Assembly (NCBI GenBank): GCA_031363085.1
Contig: JANLTU010000246.1
Location: 1 to 54,418, forward strand
Length of the DNA: 54,418 nt
Direction: 5' to 3'
Origin: UBA6921 sp031363085
GTDB lineage: Bacteria > Pseudomonadota > Gammaproteobacteria > SG8-11
Shown: one piece after another, positions 9,111 to 17,168 of the stretch
How the letters are laid out: each line of letters opens with the position of its first letter
Position numbering within the stretch: the first letter of the stretch is position 1
Translations under genes and position numbers: made by a program
Notes under the pieces: generated by a model
Database searches by the model: none
What the model saw: the letters and a program-made list of their open reading frames with translations, nothing else
What the model was told of the DNA's origin: nothing

Positions 9111-9495
9111 CGCCGCGTAAATGATTCGTTATCCAGAAGCGCCGTAGTCTCGCATACTCACACCAGCAGCAACAACTGTAAGTCTCTTCCAACATGGTAT
9201 GAGTCTGAAGCGTGCGCGTATTTCCAACGCGGTGTGAGCCTGAAACCAGATGTTTGGAGCGCACATCGCTCTTAATATAAAGCAGGCTCGAAGAAAGTGG
9301 ACGCCATCGTTGAAGTAAACTGAACACCTCTTGCGTTCAGCATCTTCACCGCAATAACGACAATTTGAAAAATAGCGCGGCTAAAGTTGACCGGCTAAAG
9401 CCGGCGGTTTTAATCTTGTGATGGAAAGATGAAGTTTAACGAGGAGGCGTTCGATGGATAAAGATAGCGAAGATAATCACCTGAGATCGATGACA
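9111..9495. other. Gene-free stretch between Wzz and pilus genes
   Basis: This 385-bp interval shows no convincing gene. It holds a perfect dyad CCGGCTAAAGCCGG at 9391-9404, preceded by the near direct repeat GCGGCTAAAG at 9376. On the plus strand a GAGGAGG followed by ATG at 9454 opens a 21-codon frame (MDKDSEDNHLRS...) that ends inside the neighbouring gene. Such CCGGCTAAAGCCGG dyads are common at ends of IS200/REP-type elements, so this may be a remnant. It also serves as the upstream region of the Wzz gene. Confidence 0.4.
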
Positions 9496-9837
9496 TCAAC
9501 GCGCGCGTTTGTAATCTGACGGCAACGTCCAAATTTCCACGACCTCGCCTTTGGCGGTCGGCCCCGCGCCTACGACGCTAAACCCAATCACCTGCCCCGG
9601 CTTAAGTATACTTAAGGAAGCATTCTGTGTTGCTAGCGTATGCACCCGCGCATCACGCGCCATGGCAAAGCTGCTATCGCTGATAACGATGGTGGCATTG
9701 TTTGAACTTGGCGATACATTGATGGTACCTATTTTGTCGAACGACTCCGGATAATAACTCGGCAGTTCGGCGGCGAGCAGCGTCGCCGAACTTCCAGCCA
9801 GCAACATCCCGGCACAACTACGCAATAGTGCTTTCAT
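9496..9837 (-). CDS. PilY2-like small secreted protein, copy A
   Basis: 113 residues with a signal peptide (LLAGSSATLLAAE). It lies 20 bases downstream of pilY1 copy A, the position of pilY2 in Pseudomonas. It shares a core with the protein at 16829-17143: 'I(S/N)DSSF', then 'RVHT', then 'SLS-LK-GQ' and a C-terminal '-EIW-LPS'. The two are therefore paralogues, each paired with its own PilY1. The call as PilY2-like rests on position, size and the paired duplication, not on strong sequence identity. Role unknown; a periplasmic partner of PilY1 or of pilus assembly is plausible. It ends the copy A operon, and no pilE follows. Confidence 0.6.
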   Translation of the reverse strand: MKALLRSCAGMLLAGSSATLLAAELPSYYPESFDKIGTINVSPSSNNATIVISDSSFAMARDARVHTLATQNASLSILKPGQVIGFSVVGAGPTAKGEVVEIWTLPSDYKRAR

Positions 9838-9857
9838 TGTATTCTCCTGTTATTTGT

Positions 9858-12800
9858 TTACTTCAGGCGCTTCCAGGTGACACGTCCGCGAACTGTCCCC
9901 AAGTCAACCAGACCGGGGGCTTCTACGGTTGTTCCTGGCGAGTAAATACGGCCGGTGTATCCGTCTGAGTAGGCGACCGCCACATAATTTTCGGTGCCGC
10001 CAACGCCTTCGATAAATACCGGCGACGAGGGTATGCCGTGGAAGGATTTGTATCCAGAAACGGCTGCCGCCGTGCCTAAGCCGGTGATCGTCACCAGATC
10101 TTTCGCGTCAATCTTCCCGTCAAAATTAATATCCAGCGGCGGGAGGCTGGGTCGGCTGCCGCTCAAGGCATCGACGATCATCACAAAACCACCGCCACTT
10201 GCATCGCAAATTGCCGTGCTGGGCACGAAGGTACTAAACATGATTTGACCCTCGCGCATCAGCGCTTCGTAAATGACACGCTCGCCGTTGTTGGAAGTTG
10301 CACCTTTCACAACCAGATCCATGTACCAGCCTTGCTTGGTGGCCCAGTCGATGGGCGTATTACTGGTGACACGCAAACCCTCTGGCTTTTCTTCCAGGAT
10401 GGTCTGCTGCTGGAGGTTGCTGCGCGTGAATGCGCTAAAACTTGCTGCACTGCTCTTCGGCCATTTATCCCAAACCGCATAGAACGTTTGGGTCGGCTGA
10501 CCCACGGCAGAATTGTCGGCGTTTTCCAGATACTTTCCGGTGCCGAAGTACAGCATGTAGCCTTTTTCTATCCCCTGGTCGGACGCGCCCCAGGTAGGAC
10601 GCACGCTGATCGACTGCATTTTTCCCTCGACACTCGTGGCGGTGAACAACGGCTTTTTGCCGAAACTAACCGACCAGTCGCTCGGCGTTTTGCTGGTCAC
10701 ATCAAAGCGCCAGAGGTTGCCAAATAAATCGCCGGCATAAACGAAGTCCACCACGCCATCGTCATCCGCATCCACAATACGCACGCCAGATAAGCCGTTG
10801 GGACGGCTCAGCTTGTCCGGATCAGCACTCATGCCGGCCTTGGTCGACAATTTTGCGAGCAATGCACCGGTTTGCACATTCACGACATACAACACAGCGT
10901 CTCCGGTGGCGCTCACGTGCGCATCAACCTCGGTGTTGTTGTAGCCGTTGCCGAACACCGCCGCCCATTCGCCGTTCGCCATTTTTGCAATCGCCGCTTC
11001 ACCGTAGGTGTAACCCAGGTCGGCATCGCCTTTATCGCCCGGCGCACCCGCGCCATTGTCGGTGAATTCCCAAAGTACCGTGTCTTTAGCATTTTTCTCG
11101 GCAAAGTTTTTCGGATCGGTAACATCCAGCGCGTACATCGCCTGACCGCCGCCGCGCAAGCCGCCCAACAAAACGCTGTGCCAGCTACCATCGGCAAACT
11201 TCACATCGCCTACCAGGGGCGTAGCATCGACAAAATTGCGATGCGCATAGGCGATGCCACTTAAACCAGCGAGATTTTTATAGACGGCACCCGGCACGTA
11301 GGCGAGCACTTCTTTGGCGGTCAGCGCGGTGGCCTTGCCACTGCTGTCCACCGACGCATCGAAACCGTGCAGCATGCCGTCGTTGGCGCCCACGTAAACC
11401 ACCGGAGTGCGCGTAGCCTGCGCAGCGATGAAGGCGCCGTAACTGGTGTCTTTAGCGGCATATTTGACGTAAGACCCGTCCGGCACGCCAACATGGACCG
11501 GCGTTGAATCGATGATATCGCCCAGCGTGCTGGTACGCGTGCGCAAATTTTTCGCCATTCCCACCGGGCAGGTGCGCGTGCCGACATAGCCCAGCTCGCA
11601 CGCTTGCTCGCCGCGTAGATAATCCAGCACTGGTTGACTGCCTAGCGTGATTTGTTGCGTGACGTTCAAATTGGCCATGCGAAACGGCACGCCGATATTC
11701 GTCGCCGGGTCGATGGTCATAATGGTGCGAAGATTCGGATCAGCTTGCGTCAGCACGGTGCCGGCATCGGCAATCGACACACCAAACGCCTCCGCAGCAG
11801 CGGGTCGATATTGCAGATGACCGCTCCAGTCGGTGGCGTCATAACTGGCCTGAAAAAGCAGCGCATTTTTTTGCAGTGAGGTGGCGTTAAACGCCGCCGC
11901 CGACGACGAGCCGATACGCCCCTGAATGCTGTTGATCGCCTGCGTCAGCGAGCCGACCAGCGTGTCCGGATCGTTGGCTTCGAGGAACTCGCCGCGACCG
12001 TTGTAGGCGGCGTGGCGCAGATCGTCGATTCTTTGCGCGTTGCTGAATTTATCGGCCGTTGAGCCCGAAGACGGAATCGGCCACCCCGGCCACGCACCCC
12101 AGGTCGGATGAGCAGTGTAGTCTTGCGGCATCCCTTTCAAGTCACCGGTGACTCCGAAGGCCACCGTAAACGTGACCATGTGCTGGTGAGGTGCCTCGTC
12201 GATACCTTTTGATATCGGCACACTGTTGGCGGCCGTGGTGACGATGTCGTTTTCGTAGTAGTACATCGCGATATCGCCCAACGTTTTGGTGACGCTGTCG
12301 CCATAGGTGCCACCGTCAAACGGAGGTCGGTTTTTGTCGCCATCCGCGTTGCCGATGGTGGGGCTGGAATCGTTGTAGGTTCCGTTATAAAACCCGTCGG
12401 TCATCATTAACGTGAAATTTTGCTGGCAGGCGCCGCCTTGATCGACGCTCAGCGGTGCCGAGCTGTTGCCCGCGAACAAGGTGTTACTCCCATGGCCGGA
12501 CAAGTATTCACCGGCCTGCTTTAAAGTATCTTGTAACGGCGTGCCCTTGTTGGGATCGATCTGATACAAATGACTGAGCAGATTTTTACGATTCGCCTCA
12601 CCTGCCGTCGTGCTGTCGACCTGGCTCAGCGGGGTGTTGACATTCGCGTTGTTGTGCAAGGTCGCTAGGCCCACACGCAAGCCGTTCACGTTCGCGAGCA
12701 AGCGTCCATACGCCGACTTTGCAATCAAATGCCGGCTGCGCGAGTAGCTAAACCAGTTGGCGAAATTTTTCTGCACCGCAGCAGACTCGTTCGCCACCAA

Positions 12801-13469
12801 ATGTTCGGTTTCTTCGCCGTTATCGAACAGGCCGTTATTGTTGCCGTCGATCCAGGTGTAATAACGCAACCCTTTGCTGTGGTACTTGGTCAGGTCGATG
12901 GCTTCGTTGCCGTTCTTCTTGGAACGCCAGCCAATCCACGGATTGGCCAGCGCTTTGTACACATCCATCTCGCCAAACGGGGTTATGCCGTCGGCATTAA
13001 ATCCTGCCCATGGCGAATAGGTTTTGAGCGGGTCGAAATAAAACGGATTGTAATTGCTATTGCGGAAGCGCCATTCGAGATCATCCGCAATGTCGCACGC
13101 GTTACTGGAATTATTGGCCGCCGCCTCAACCCCGTAGGTGTAGCCGTAAAAAGTTGGCTGGGACTTGCCACCGACAACACAACTGCCATTATCTTTGATG
13201 CTGCCGGAACCGGCTGGATTGCTGCCGTCCGGTTGCGTTCCGGTGAAGGTTCCGTCGTGGACCAAATCTTTGGACATGATTTCCCAATCCATACTGCCCG
13301 AGTCGTCAACGATCAGCAGTACATTGGCCGGCACCTTGCTGGTCAAATTCAAGGGTTGATTGACCAAACTCCAGGGCGCTGCCGATGTTGTCGAAACATG
13401 ACACAAAGCAACCAGCAACGCTGATTTTACTGCGCGTTGCAACACCGTGTTGCGGGCCGGGTTTTTCAT
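9858..13469 (-). CDS. pilY1: Type IV pilus tip adhesin/biogenesis protein PilY1, copy A
   Basis: 1203 residues from the ATG at 13469, which has the strong site GAGGTAGTGAAC. A longer frame to 13595 is open but would overlap pilX. A signal peptide ends near STTSA. A von Willebrand A-like region follows, with the metal-binding motif DDSGSM. The C-terminal PilY1 beta-propeller includes GANDGMLHGFDA and the calcium-loop-like DADDDGVVD (about residue 898) before FVYAGDLFGNLWRFD. A second Asp-rich loop, DINFDGKIDAKD, lies near the end. PilY1 acts at the pilus tip or outer surface and primes assembly with minor pilins. Calcium at such loops controls retraction in Pseudomonas; that role here is inferred. 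Confidence 0.93.
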   Translation of the reverse strand: MKNPARNTVLQRAVKSALLVALCHVSTTSAAPWSLVNQPLNLTSKVPANVLLIVDDSGSMDWEIMSKDLVHDGTFTGTQPDGSNPAGSGSIKDNGSCVVGGKSQPTFYGYTYGVEAAANNSSNACDIADDLEWRFRNSNYNPFYFDPLKTYSPWAGFNADGITPFGEMDVYKALANPWIGWRSKKNGNEAIDLTKYHSKGLRYYTWIDGNNNGLFDNGEETEHLVANESAAVQKNFANWFSYSRSRHLIAKSAYGRLLANVNGLRVGLATLHNNANVNTPLSQVDSTTAGEANRKNLLSHLYQIDPNKGTPLQDTLKQAGEYLSGHGSNTLFAGNSSAPLSVDQGGACQQNFTLMMTDGFYNGTYNDSSPTIGNADGDKNRPPFDGGTYGDSVTKTLGDIAMYYYENDIVTTAANSVPISKGIDEAPHQHMVTFTVAFGVTGDLKGMPQDYTAHPTWGAWPGWPIPSSGSTADKFSNAQRIDDLRHAAYNGRGEFLEANDPDTLVGSLTQAINSIQGRIGSSSAAAFNATSLQKNALLFQASYDATDWSGHLQYRPAAAEAFGVSIADAGTVLTQADPNLRTIMTIDPATNIGVPFRMANLNVTQQITLGSQPVLDYLRGEQACELGYVGTRTCPVGMAKNLRTRTSTLGDIIDSTPVHVGVPDGSYVKYAAKDTSYGAFIAAQATRTPVVYVGANDGMLHGFDASVDSSGKATALTAKEVLAYVPGAVYKNLAGLSGIAYAHRNFVDATPLVGDVKFADGSWHSVLLGGLRGGGQAMYALDVTDPKNFAEKNAKDTVLWEFTDNGAGAPGDKGDADLGYTYGEAAIAKMANGEWAAVFGNGYNNTEVDAHVSATGDAVLYVVNVQTGALLAKLSTKAGMSADPDKLSRPNGLSGVRIVDADDDGVVDFVYAGDLFGNLWRFDVTSKTPSDWSVSFGKKPLFTATSVEGKMQSISVRPTWGASDQGIEKGYMLYFGTGKYLENADNSAVGQPTQTFYAVWDKWPKSSAASFSAFTRSNLQQQTILEEKPEGLRVTSNTPIDWATKQGWYMDLVVKGATSNNGERVIYEALMREGQIMFSTFVPSTAICDASGGGFVMIVDALSGSRPSLPPLDINFDGKIDAKDLVTITGLGTAAAVSGYKSFHGIPSSPVFIEGVGGTENYVAVAYSDGYTGRIYSPGTTVEAPGLVDLGTVRGRVTWKRLK

Positions 13470-13503
13470 GTTCACTACCTCGTGTTGCCTGAATGATGCA
13501 GCG

Positions 13504-14064
13504 TTAGTAACGGTAAAGACTCTGCACGACACGTTCGGTATTGGCATTGAGCCCAACGCCGCGCGCGGTGATCCGGTAATAGCGTGTCTGACCACTGGGC
13601 ACGCCGGTACAATCTTTGTTTGGGCACAACAACAACTCGATGATGTAACGGGGCTGCTCGGCGACCACCTTCAACACCGGGGTGGGATCAGTCCCGCCGA
13701 GTGGCTGCCCGGTACTACTCCAAAAACTCGCGCCTGCGTTAGCGCAGTTGGAATTCGCCGGCGCACAAAAACCTTCTGAGCGAACCACCGCGTTCCCATT
13801 GAGCGGGCCATAATCCACCGTTAGCGGGCCGTTGTTGGTCCGCAAAAATGTTTCTCCGGCCCGCAGCGCGGCATCGGCCGCTTCCAGTGCAATGGCCTGG
13901 TCGCGGATGCTGCGCATGCCTATTTCCTGTTGAATGGAACTGGTGCTCGCGCTCAGTCCCAGCATGATGATCGCCACCAGAAATACCAACCCTGTGACCA
14001 ATGCGCTGCCCTGTTGCGAGCGCATGCTAATACCTGTCGCCATGTCGGCTGGGGTTATGCGCAT
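13504..14064 (-). CDS. pilX: Type IV pilus minor pilin PilX, copy A
   Basis: About 186 residues from ATG at 14064. The frame is open to a TTG at 14091, and ATGs at 14043 and 14025 are also possible. The PilX N-terminal signature is SQQGSALVTGLVFLVAIIM, a hydrophobic helix without the glutamate-5 motif of major pilins. EAADAALRAGETFLR follows, and the protein ends with YYRITARGVGLNANTERVVQS. PilX is part of the minor-pilin priming complex with PilV, PilW and FimU. The gene overlaps the end of pilW and lies 34 bases upstream of pilY1. Confidence 0.88.
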   Translation of the reverse strand: MRITPADMATGISMRSQQGSALVTGLVFLVAIIMLGLSASTSSIQQEIGMRSIRDQAIALEAADAALRAGETFLRTNNGPLTVDYGPLNGNAVVRSEGFCAPANSNCANAGASFWSSTGQPLGGTDPTPVLKVVAEQPRYIIELLLCPNKDCTGVPSGQTRYYRITARGVGLNANTERVVQSLYRY

Positions 14065-14948
14065 AACGCCGTCCCGGTAATTCTTGCGCAACGATTACGT
14101 AGCCGAACTGTCGCGGTGTACACGTTCCGTAAGCGTCGGTCGGACGCGGGCGCAATACTGGTATCCAGTAAATTATTGGTTTTAGTATTGTCGGCGCTGC
14201 GCGCCTGTTCATTGCTGGCAACCAGCAAGGACACGCGCACGGAAAGAATATTCAAGGGCGTGTCAGGCGCGACGATCTCGCTGAAACTCATGTAGCGGTC
14301 AACAACGCCGTCGAATTGAAATGGCAGCGGCTGGGTTAAATCAGCCGTGTCCACGCCATATAAAATCTGCATATTTTCGACCCCTTCGGCAACCTCGACT
14401 CCGTTACAGGTCAACACCGAGACACCAGCCACATTCGTGCTTACGGCCAGCGTATTGACGACGCCATAACCCGGTGCACCGGCGACTCCCAGCCCCACCG
14501 GGCCGGCAAATGCGCCGGGCGCCACGACCACATTACCCACACAATCCACCGGTGCGGGGTCGGCGGGATCGACAAACGTGCTGATGATGATCGAGTCGCT
14601 GGCACTCGCACCGCCTTCGATCCCAGTCAACGGCGGCGTAGCGCCGTACGCCCACACTTCCAGATCATTGCGGTTGCGTCGACCATCGCCGTTGTAATCA
14701 CGGTCTTGATAACTGATCCATGTCGGTACGTAGCCGACTTGGGCGATTTGATTGACTACGAATTCCAGTGCGTAGGTACCGTTGTTCTGTACTTCGGCAA
14801 TGGCGTTGTTGTAGCGGTAGGCATTTTTATTGGTTGCAAAGATCTGCACCATGCCGCCGATTAAAATCAGGCCGATGGCCAGCGACACCATCAACTCGAC
14901 GATGGTGAGGCCCGACTGAAAGTGCGCTGTATTAACTTTACGTTTCAT
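14055..14948 (-). CDS. pilW: Type IV pilus minor pilin PilW, copy A
   Basis: 297 residues. The start at 14948 is set by an ATGA overlap with the stop of pilV. The prepilin leader is MKRKVNTAHFQSG, followed by the mature N-terminal helix LTIVELMVSLAIGLILIGG with glutamate at the expected position. The body is large, as in PilW, with GTYALEFVVNQIAQVGYVP and VLTCNGVEVAEGVENMQ. Cleaved and methylated by PilD (not in window), it belongs to the minor-pilin complex at the pilus tip. Copy B has the same landmarks, showing common origin with clear divergence. Confidence 0.92.
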   Translation of the reverse strand: MKRKVNTAHFQSGLTIVELMVSLAIGLILIGGMVQIFATNKNAYRYNNAIAEVQNNGTYALEFVVNQIAQVGYVPTWISYQDRDYNGDGRRNRNDLEVWAYGATPPLTGIEGGASASDSIIISTFVDPADPAPVDCVGNVVVAPGAFAGPVGLGVAGAPGYGVVNTLAVSTNVAGVSVLTCNGVEVAEGVENMQILYGVDTADLTQPLPFQFDGVVDRYMSFSEIVAPDTPLNILSVRVSLLVASNEQARSADNTKTNNLLDTSIAPASDRRLRNVYTATVRLRNRCARITGTALCA

Positions 14949-15565
14949 AGATCGATCACCAGCGAGTAACAACGCAAGTCGGTCGCCGTCACCGCAGCGC
15001 AATCGGTAGGCACCGCGCCCACGCTGGTGCTGCCGGTAGTGTCGCCATCCCAGCGCAGCGCAATCGTGAAACGCTGGCGTCCGGGCAAGCCGGGCGCCAA
15101 TAAAATGGGTACGCCTGATAGATCAACCAGCGGCGTGCTGATGATGTATCCCCCGGCAGCCGAGTGATCCCCCGGCAAGAGTGCGTTGTTGGCCACGTGC
15201 CACTGATAGATGTCGAATTTGGCAAGGTCGATGGCCGAGCACGCAGTCGCCCGGCAGTTGGGTGATGGCGTCGTGGGGCTGGCATTGGGGGTCACGCCCG
15301 CATAGTTATTTACGCCATTCGCTGCGGCGTAAAATGCCGCCGGATTAGCACGAATGCGATCCGCCATGTCTTGCGCTTGCTGCATCGCCATCTGGCGATG
15401 GGTTGAGCTGGCGCCGCCGTGCAGGGTGAACGCCTGCATGCCGGCAAAACCCAGCAGTCCCACTGAAATCACCAATAAGGCGACCATGTTTTCAAGCAGA
15501 GTCACACCCGCTTGGGCATGTTGTGACATTAAGAGCGCTTGGTTGTTTGTGGTGCGCATGCTCAT
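14945..15565 (-). CDS. pilV: Type IV pilus minor pilin PilV, copy A
   Basis: 206 residues from ATG at 15565, which overlaps the fimT stop as ATGA. An earlier TTG at 15577 is less likely. The leader runs to QHAQAG and is followed by VTLLENMVALLVISVGLLG, the PilV hydrophobic helix. QMAMQQAQDMADRIRANPAA is a strongly conserved PilV segment. The C-terminus ends LRCYSLVIDL, nearly the same as in copy B. The gene overlaps both neighbours by four bases, so the four small pilin genes are translationally coupled. Confidence 0.9.
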   Translation of the reverse strand: MSMRTTNNQALLMSQHAQAGVTLLENMVALLVISVGLLGFAGMQAFTLHGGASSTHRQMAMQQAQDMADRIRANPAAFYAAANGVNNYAGVTPNASPTTPSPNCRATACSAIDLAKFDIYQWHVANNALLPGDHSAAGGYIISTPLVDLSGVPILLAPGLPGRQRFTIALRWDGDTTGSTSVGAVPTDCAAVTATDLRCYSLVIDL

Positions 15566-16080
15566 ACCGCCGGACAAGTATCAAAGGGTACGGTTGCGGT
15601 GCTTCCGGCAAGATTGACCGTGACCAAGCGCCCTGCCCCTTTACCGTCGCGACCGATGCATATTTCAAAGCTGTGCGTGACGCCTGCCGGGAACGAAAAA
15701 CCCTGGGGACCAAACTTGACTATGGCGGCATCGGCGGTAACCGCGAATCCCGCCGGCAGCACCTCGCCCACGCGCAGGATTTCATCGCTGCCGTTGGTCG
15801 TGCCGTTCAGGTCGTAATCCGAAAAAATAATCCAGCCATCGCTCCAGTTCATGCTGTTACATGTTTTCTGGTCGGAGCTCGCACACAAGGTGGCGCCGCG
15901 ACCGCGCGCTTCCAGCCGTGTAAATTGCAGCGCCTGTACGAAAGCATTCACATGCGTGGAAAGCCGGTTGGAGCGCATAAAGCTGATGTAATTAGGCACG
16001 GCAAGAGTCAGTAAAATTACCGTTACCGCAACGGCGACCATGATCTCAATTAATGTGAAGCCCAGTGGAGTACGACGCAT
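15562..16080 (-). CDS. fimT: Type IV pilus minor pilin FimT/FimU, copy A
   Basis: 172 residues from the ATG at 16080, chosen because GGGAG lies eight bases upstream and the leader becomes the usual short MRRTPLG. An ATG at 16128 would add 16 residues of unlikely leader. The mature helix is FTLIEIMVAVAVTVILLTLA with glutamate-5. It continues with VPNYISFMRSNRLSTHVN and ends in a GspH/FimT-type beta-domain with Cys pairs (CASSDQKTC, FDTCPAV). It opens the copy A operon. The 282 bp upstream separating it from pilE probably hold a promoter, but no consensus is clear. Confidence 0.9.
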   Translation of the reverse strand: MRRTPLGFTLIEIMVAVAVTVILLTLAVPNYISFMRSNRLSTHVNAFVQALQFTRLEARGRGATLCASSDQKTCNSMNWSDGWIIFSDYDLNGTTNGSDEILRVGEVLPAGFAVTADAAIVKFGPQGFSFPAGVTHSFEICIGRDGKGAGRLVTVNLAGSTATVPFDTCPAV

Positions 16081-16362
16081 TACCCAAACTCCCGACACGT
16101 TTAGCGCGAAGGCGCTTGGTGTTGTCATATCGAGATTCTAGCGGTGCCCGATGTTGCGTGCGCATGATCTAGCGACCGCTGGTCCGCTGCTTCCGCCCGT
16201 TAGTCACATGTCGAGCCCGTCCGGAAACGAGGTGTGAAGCGCATCACGTGATTGCGCCAGCACGGTCGGGCCACCGTTATCCAGCAACCCGACCTGCAAC
16301 GTTGAAACAGGGAAGGAACTTGTTTTTTTGCTTGGCACCGCGCGTGGGTTAATGCAGGAAAC

Positions 16363-16827
16363 TTACTTGCCCCAGCAGGTCTGCCGGTCCGGCAAGCCGT
16401 CGCGCCTGCCGCTGGAGTAGTACATGAAGACTTTGCAATCGTCGTTGGCTTGGTTACCCACAGCGGTGGCCGTGACAACAAAACTGCTGGTGATGACTCC
16501 AGTATCCCCCGGCGCCACGGCAATATTGTAATAACCGCCGTGTGAAACCGCCGCAGTAATACCATAGGGGAGCAGATCCACAGCGATGGCGGTGGTGAAG
16601 GTACCGGGCAACTGTCGATCAATCAGCGCAGTAAAAAAATGCTGTTCCGCTTGCGCCACCATTTCCACCAGCGCGATACCATCGGGCCGTTTACCCTTGC
16701 GACTTTGCGACTGGTAAATCGGAAAGGCGATTGCGGTGATGATGGCCATAATCGCCACCGCCGTCATCACCTCAACCAAGGTAAAACCGCGCTGTGGAGT
16801 GCACTTCATAGGCGTGTCGTGGCTCAT
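16363..16827 (-). CDS. pilE: Type IV pilin, PilE-like
   Basis: 154 residues from ATG at 16827; an ATG at 16809 would give the shorter, more typical leader MKCTPQRG. The cleavage site is QRG before FTLVEVMTAVAIMAIITAIAF, with glutamate-5 present. The C-terminal half contains a cysteine pair around CKVFMYYSSGRRDG...TC, resembling the disulfide loop of PilE/ComP-type pilins. It comes directly after the PilY2-like gene and ends the copy B operon, as pilE does in Pseudomonas. Only one pilE is visible for the two minor-pilin sets, so the two sets may share it or copy A may feed another pilus. Confidence 0.88.
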   Translation of the reverse strand: MSHDTPMKCTPQRGFTLVEVMTAVAIMAIITAIAFPIYQSQSRKGKRPDGIALVEMVAQAEQHFFTALIDRQLPGTFTTAIAVDLLPYGITAAVSHGGYYNIAVAPGDTGVITSSFVVTATAVGNQANDDCKVFMYYSSGRRDGLPDRQTCWGK

Positions 16828-16828
16828 G

Positions 16829-17143
16829 TTATTTCGACGGCAATATCCAGATTTCGGATACCGTGGCTTCGACACCCGGCCCTCCGCCGGTAATCGAAAA
16901 CTCCAGTTTCTGCCCTACCTTCAGCGCGCTCAGCGACGCTTTGTCCTGCGTCGGAGTGTGCACGCGCAAGCCGGGTGCGACCAAAAAACTGGAATCGTTG
17001 ATGAGGATGTATTTATTACCCGGTGACGGCAACCCATCCAGCGTTCCGCTCTTTTGAAAACTGTGGTGGGAATCCTCGGCTGCGGCGGCCGACACGGCTA
17101 TCGCACCCAGTAGCCCCACAAGCACACGAACCATCTTCTTCAT
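16829..17143 (-). CDS. PilY2-like small secreted protein, copy B
   Basis: 104 residues with a signal peptide (VRVLVGLLGAIAVSAAAAE). It sits between pilY1 copy B (26 bases upstream) and pilE (one base downstream), exactly the pilY2 position. Landmarks shared with the copy A protein are INDSSF, LRVHT, SLSALKVGQ and a C-terminal EIWILPS. The protein is compact and mostly beta, with glycine-rich turns (SITGGGPG). Function is not established. The conserved pairing with PilY1 across the duplication suggests a PilY1-linked periplasmic role. Confidence 0.6.
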   Translation of the reverse strand: MKKMVRVLVGLLGAIAVSAAAAEDSHHSFQKSGTLDGLPSPGNKYILINDSSFLVAPGLRVHTPTQDKASLSALKVGQKLEFSITGGGPGVEATVSEIWILPSK

Positions 17144-17168
17144 GTTGTGTTCCTCTTTACAGGTTGGA

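Noticed and set aside
9103..9327. 74-residue minus-strand frame upstream of Wzz
   Set aside because: Cysteine-rich (CCCWC), no family resemblance and it overlaps the Wzz start; probably non-coding.
16200..16622. 140-residue frame near pilE
   Set aside because: It overlaps pilE in another frame and has a proline- and arginine-rich shadow composition.
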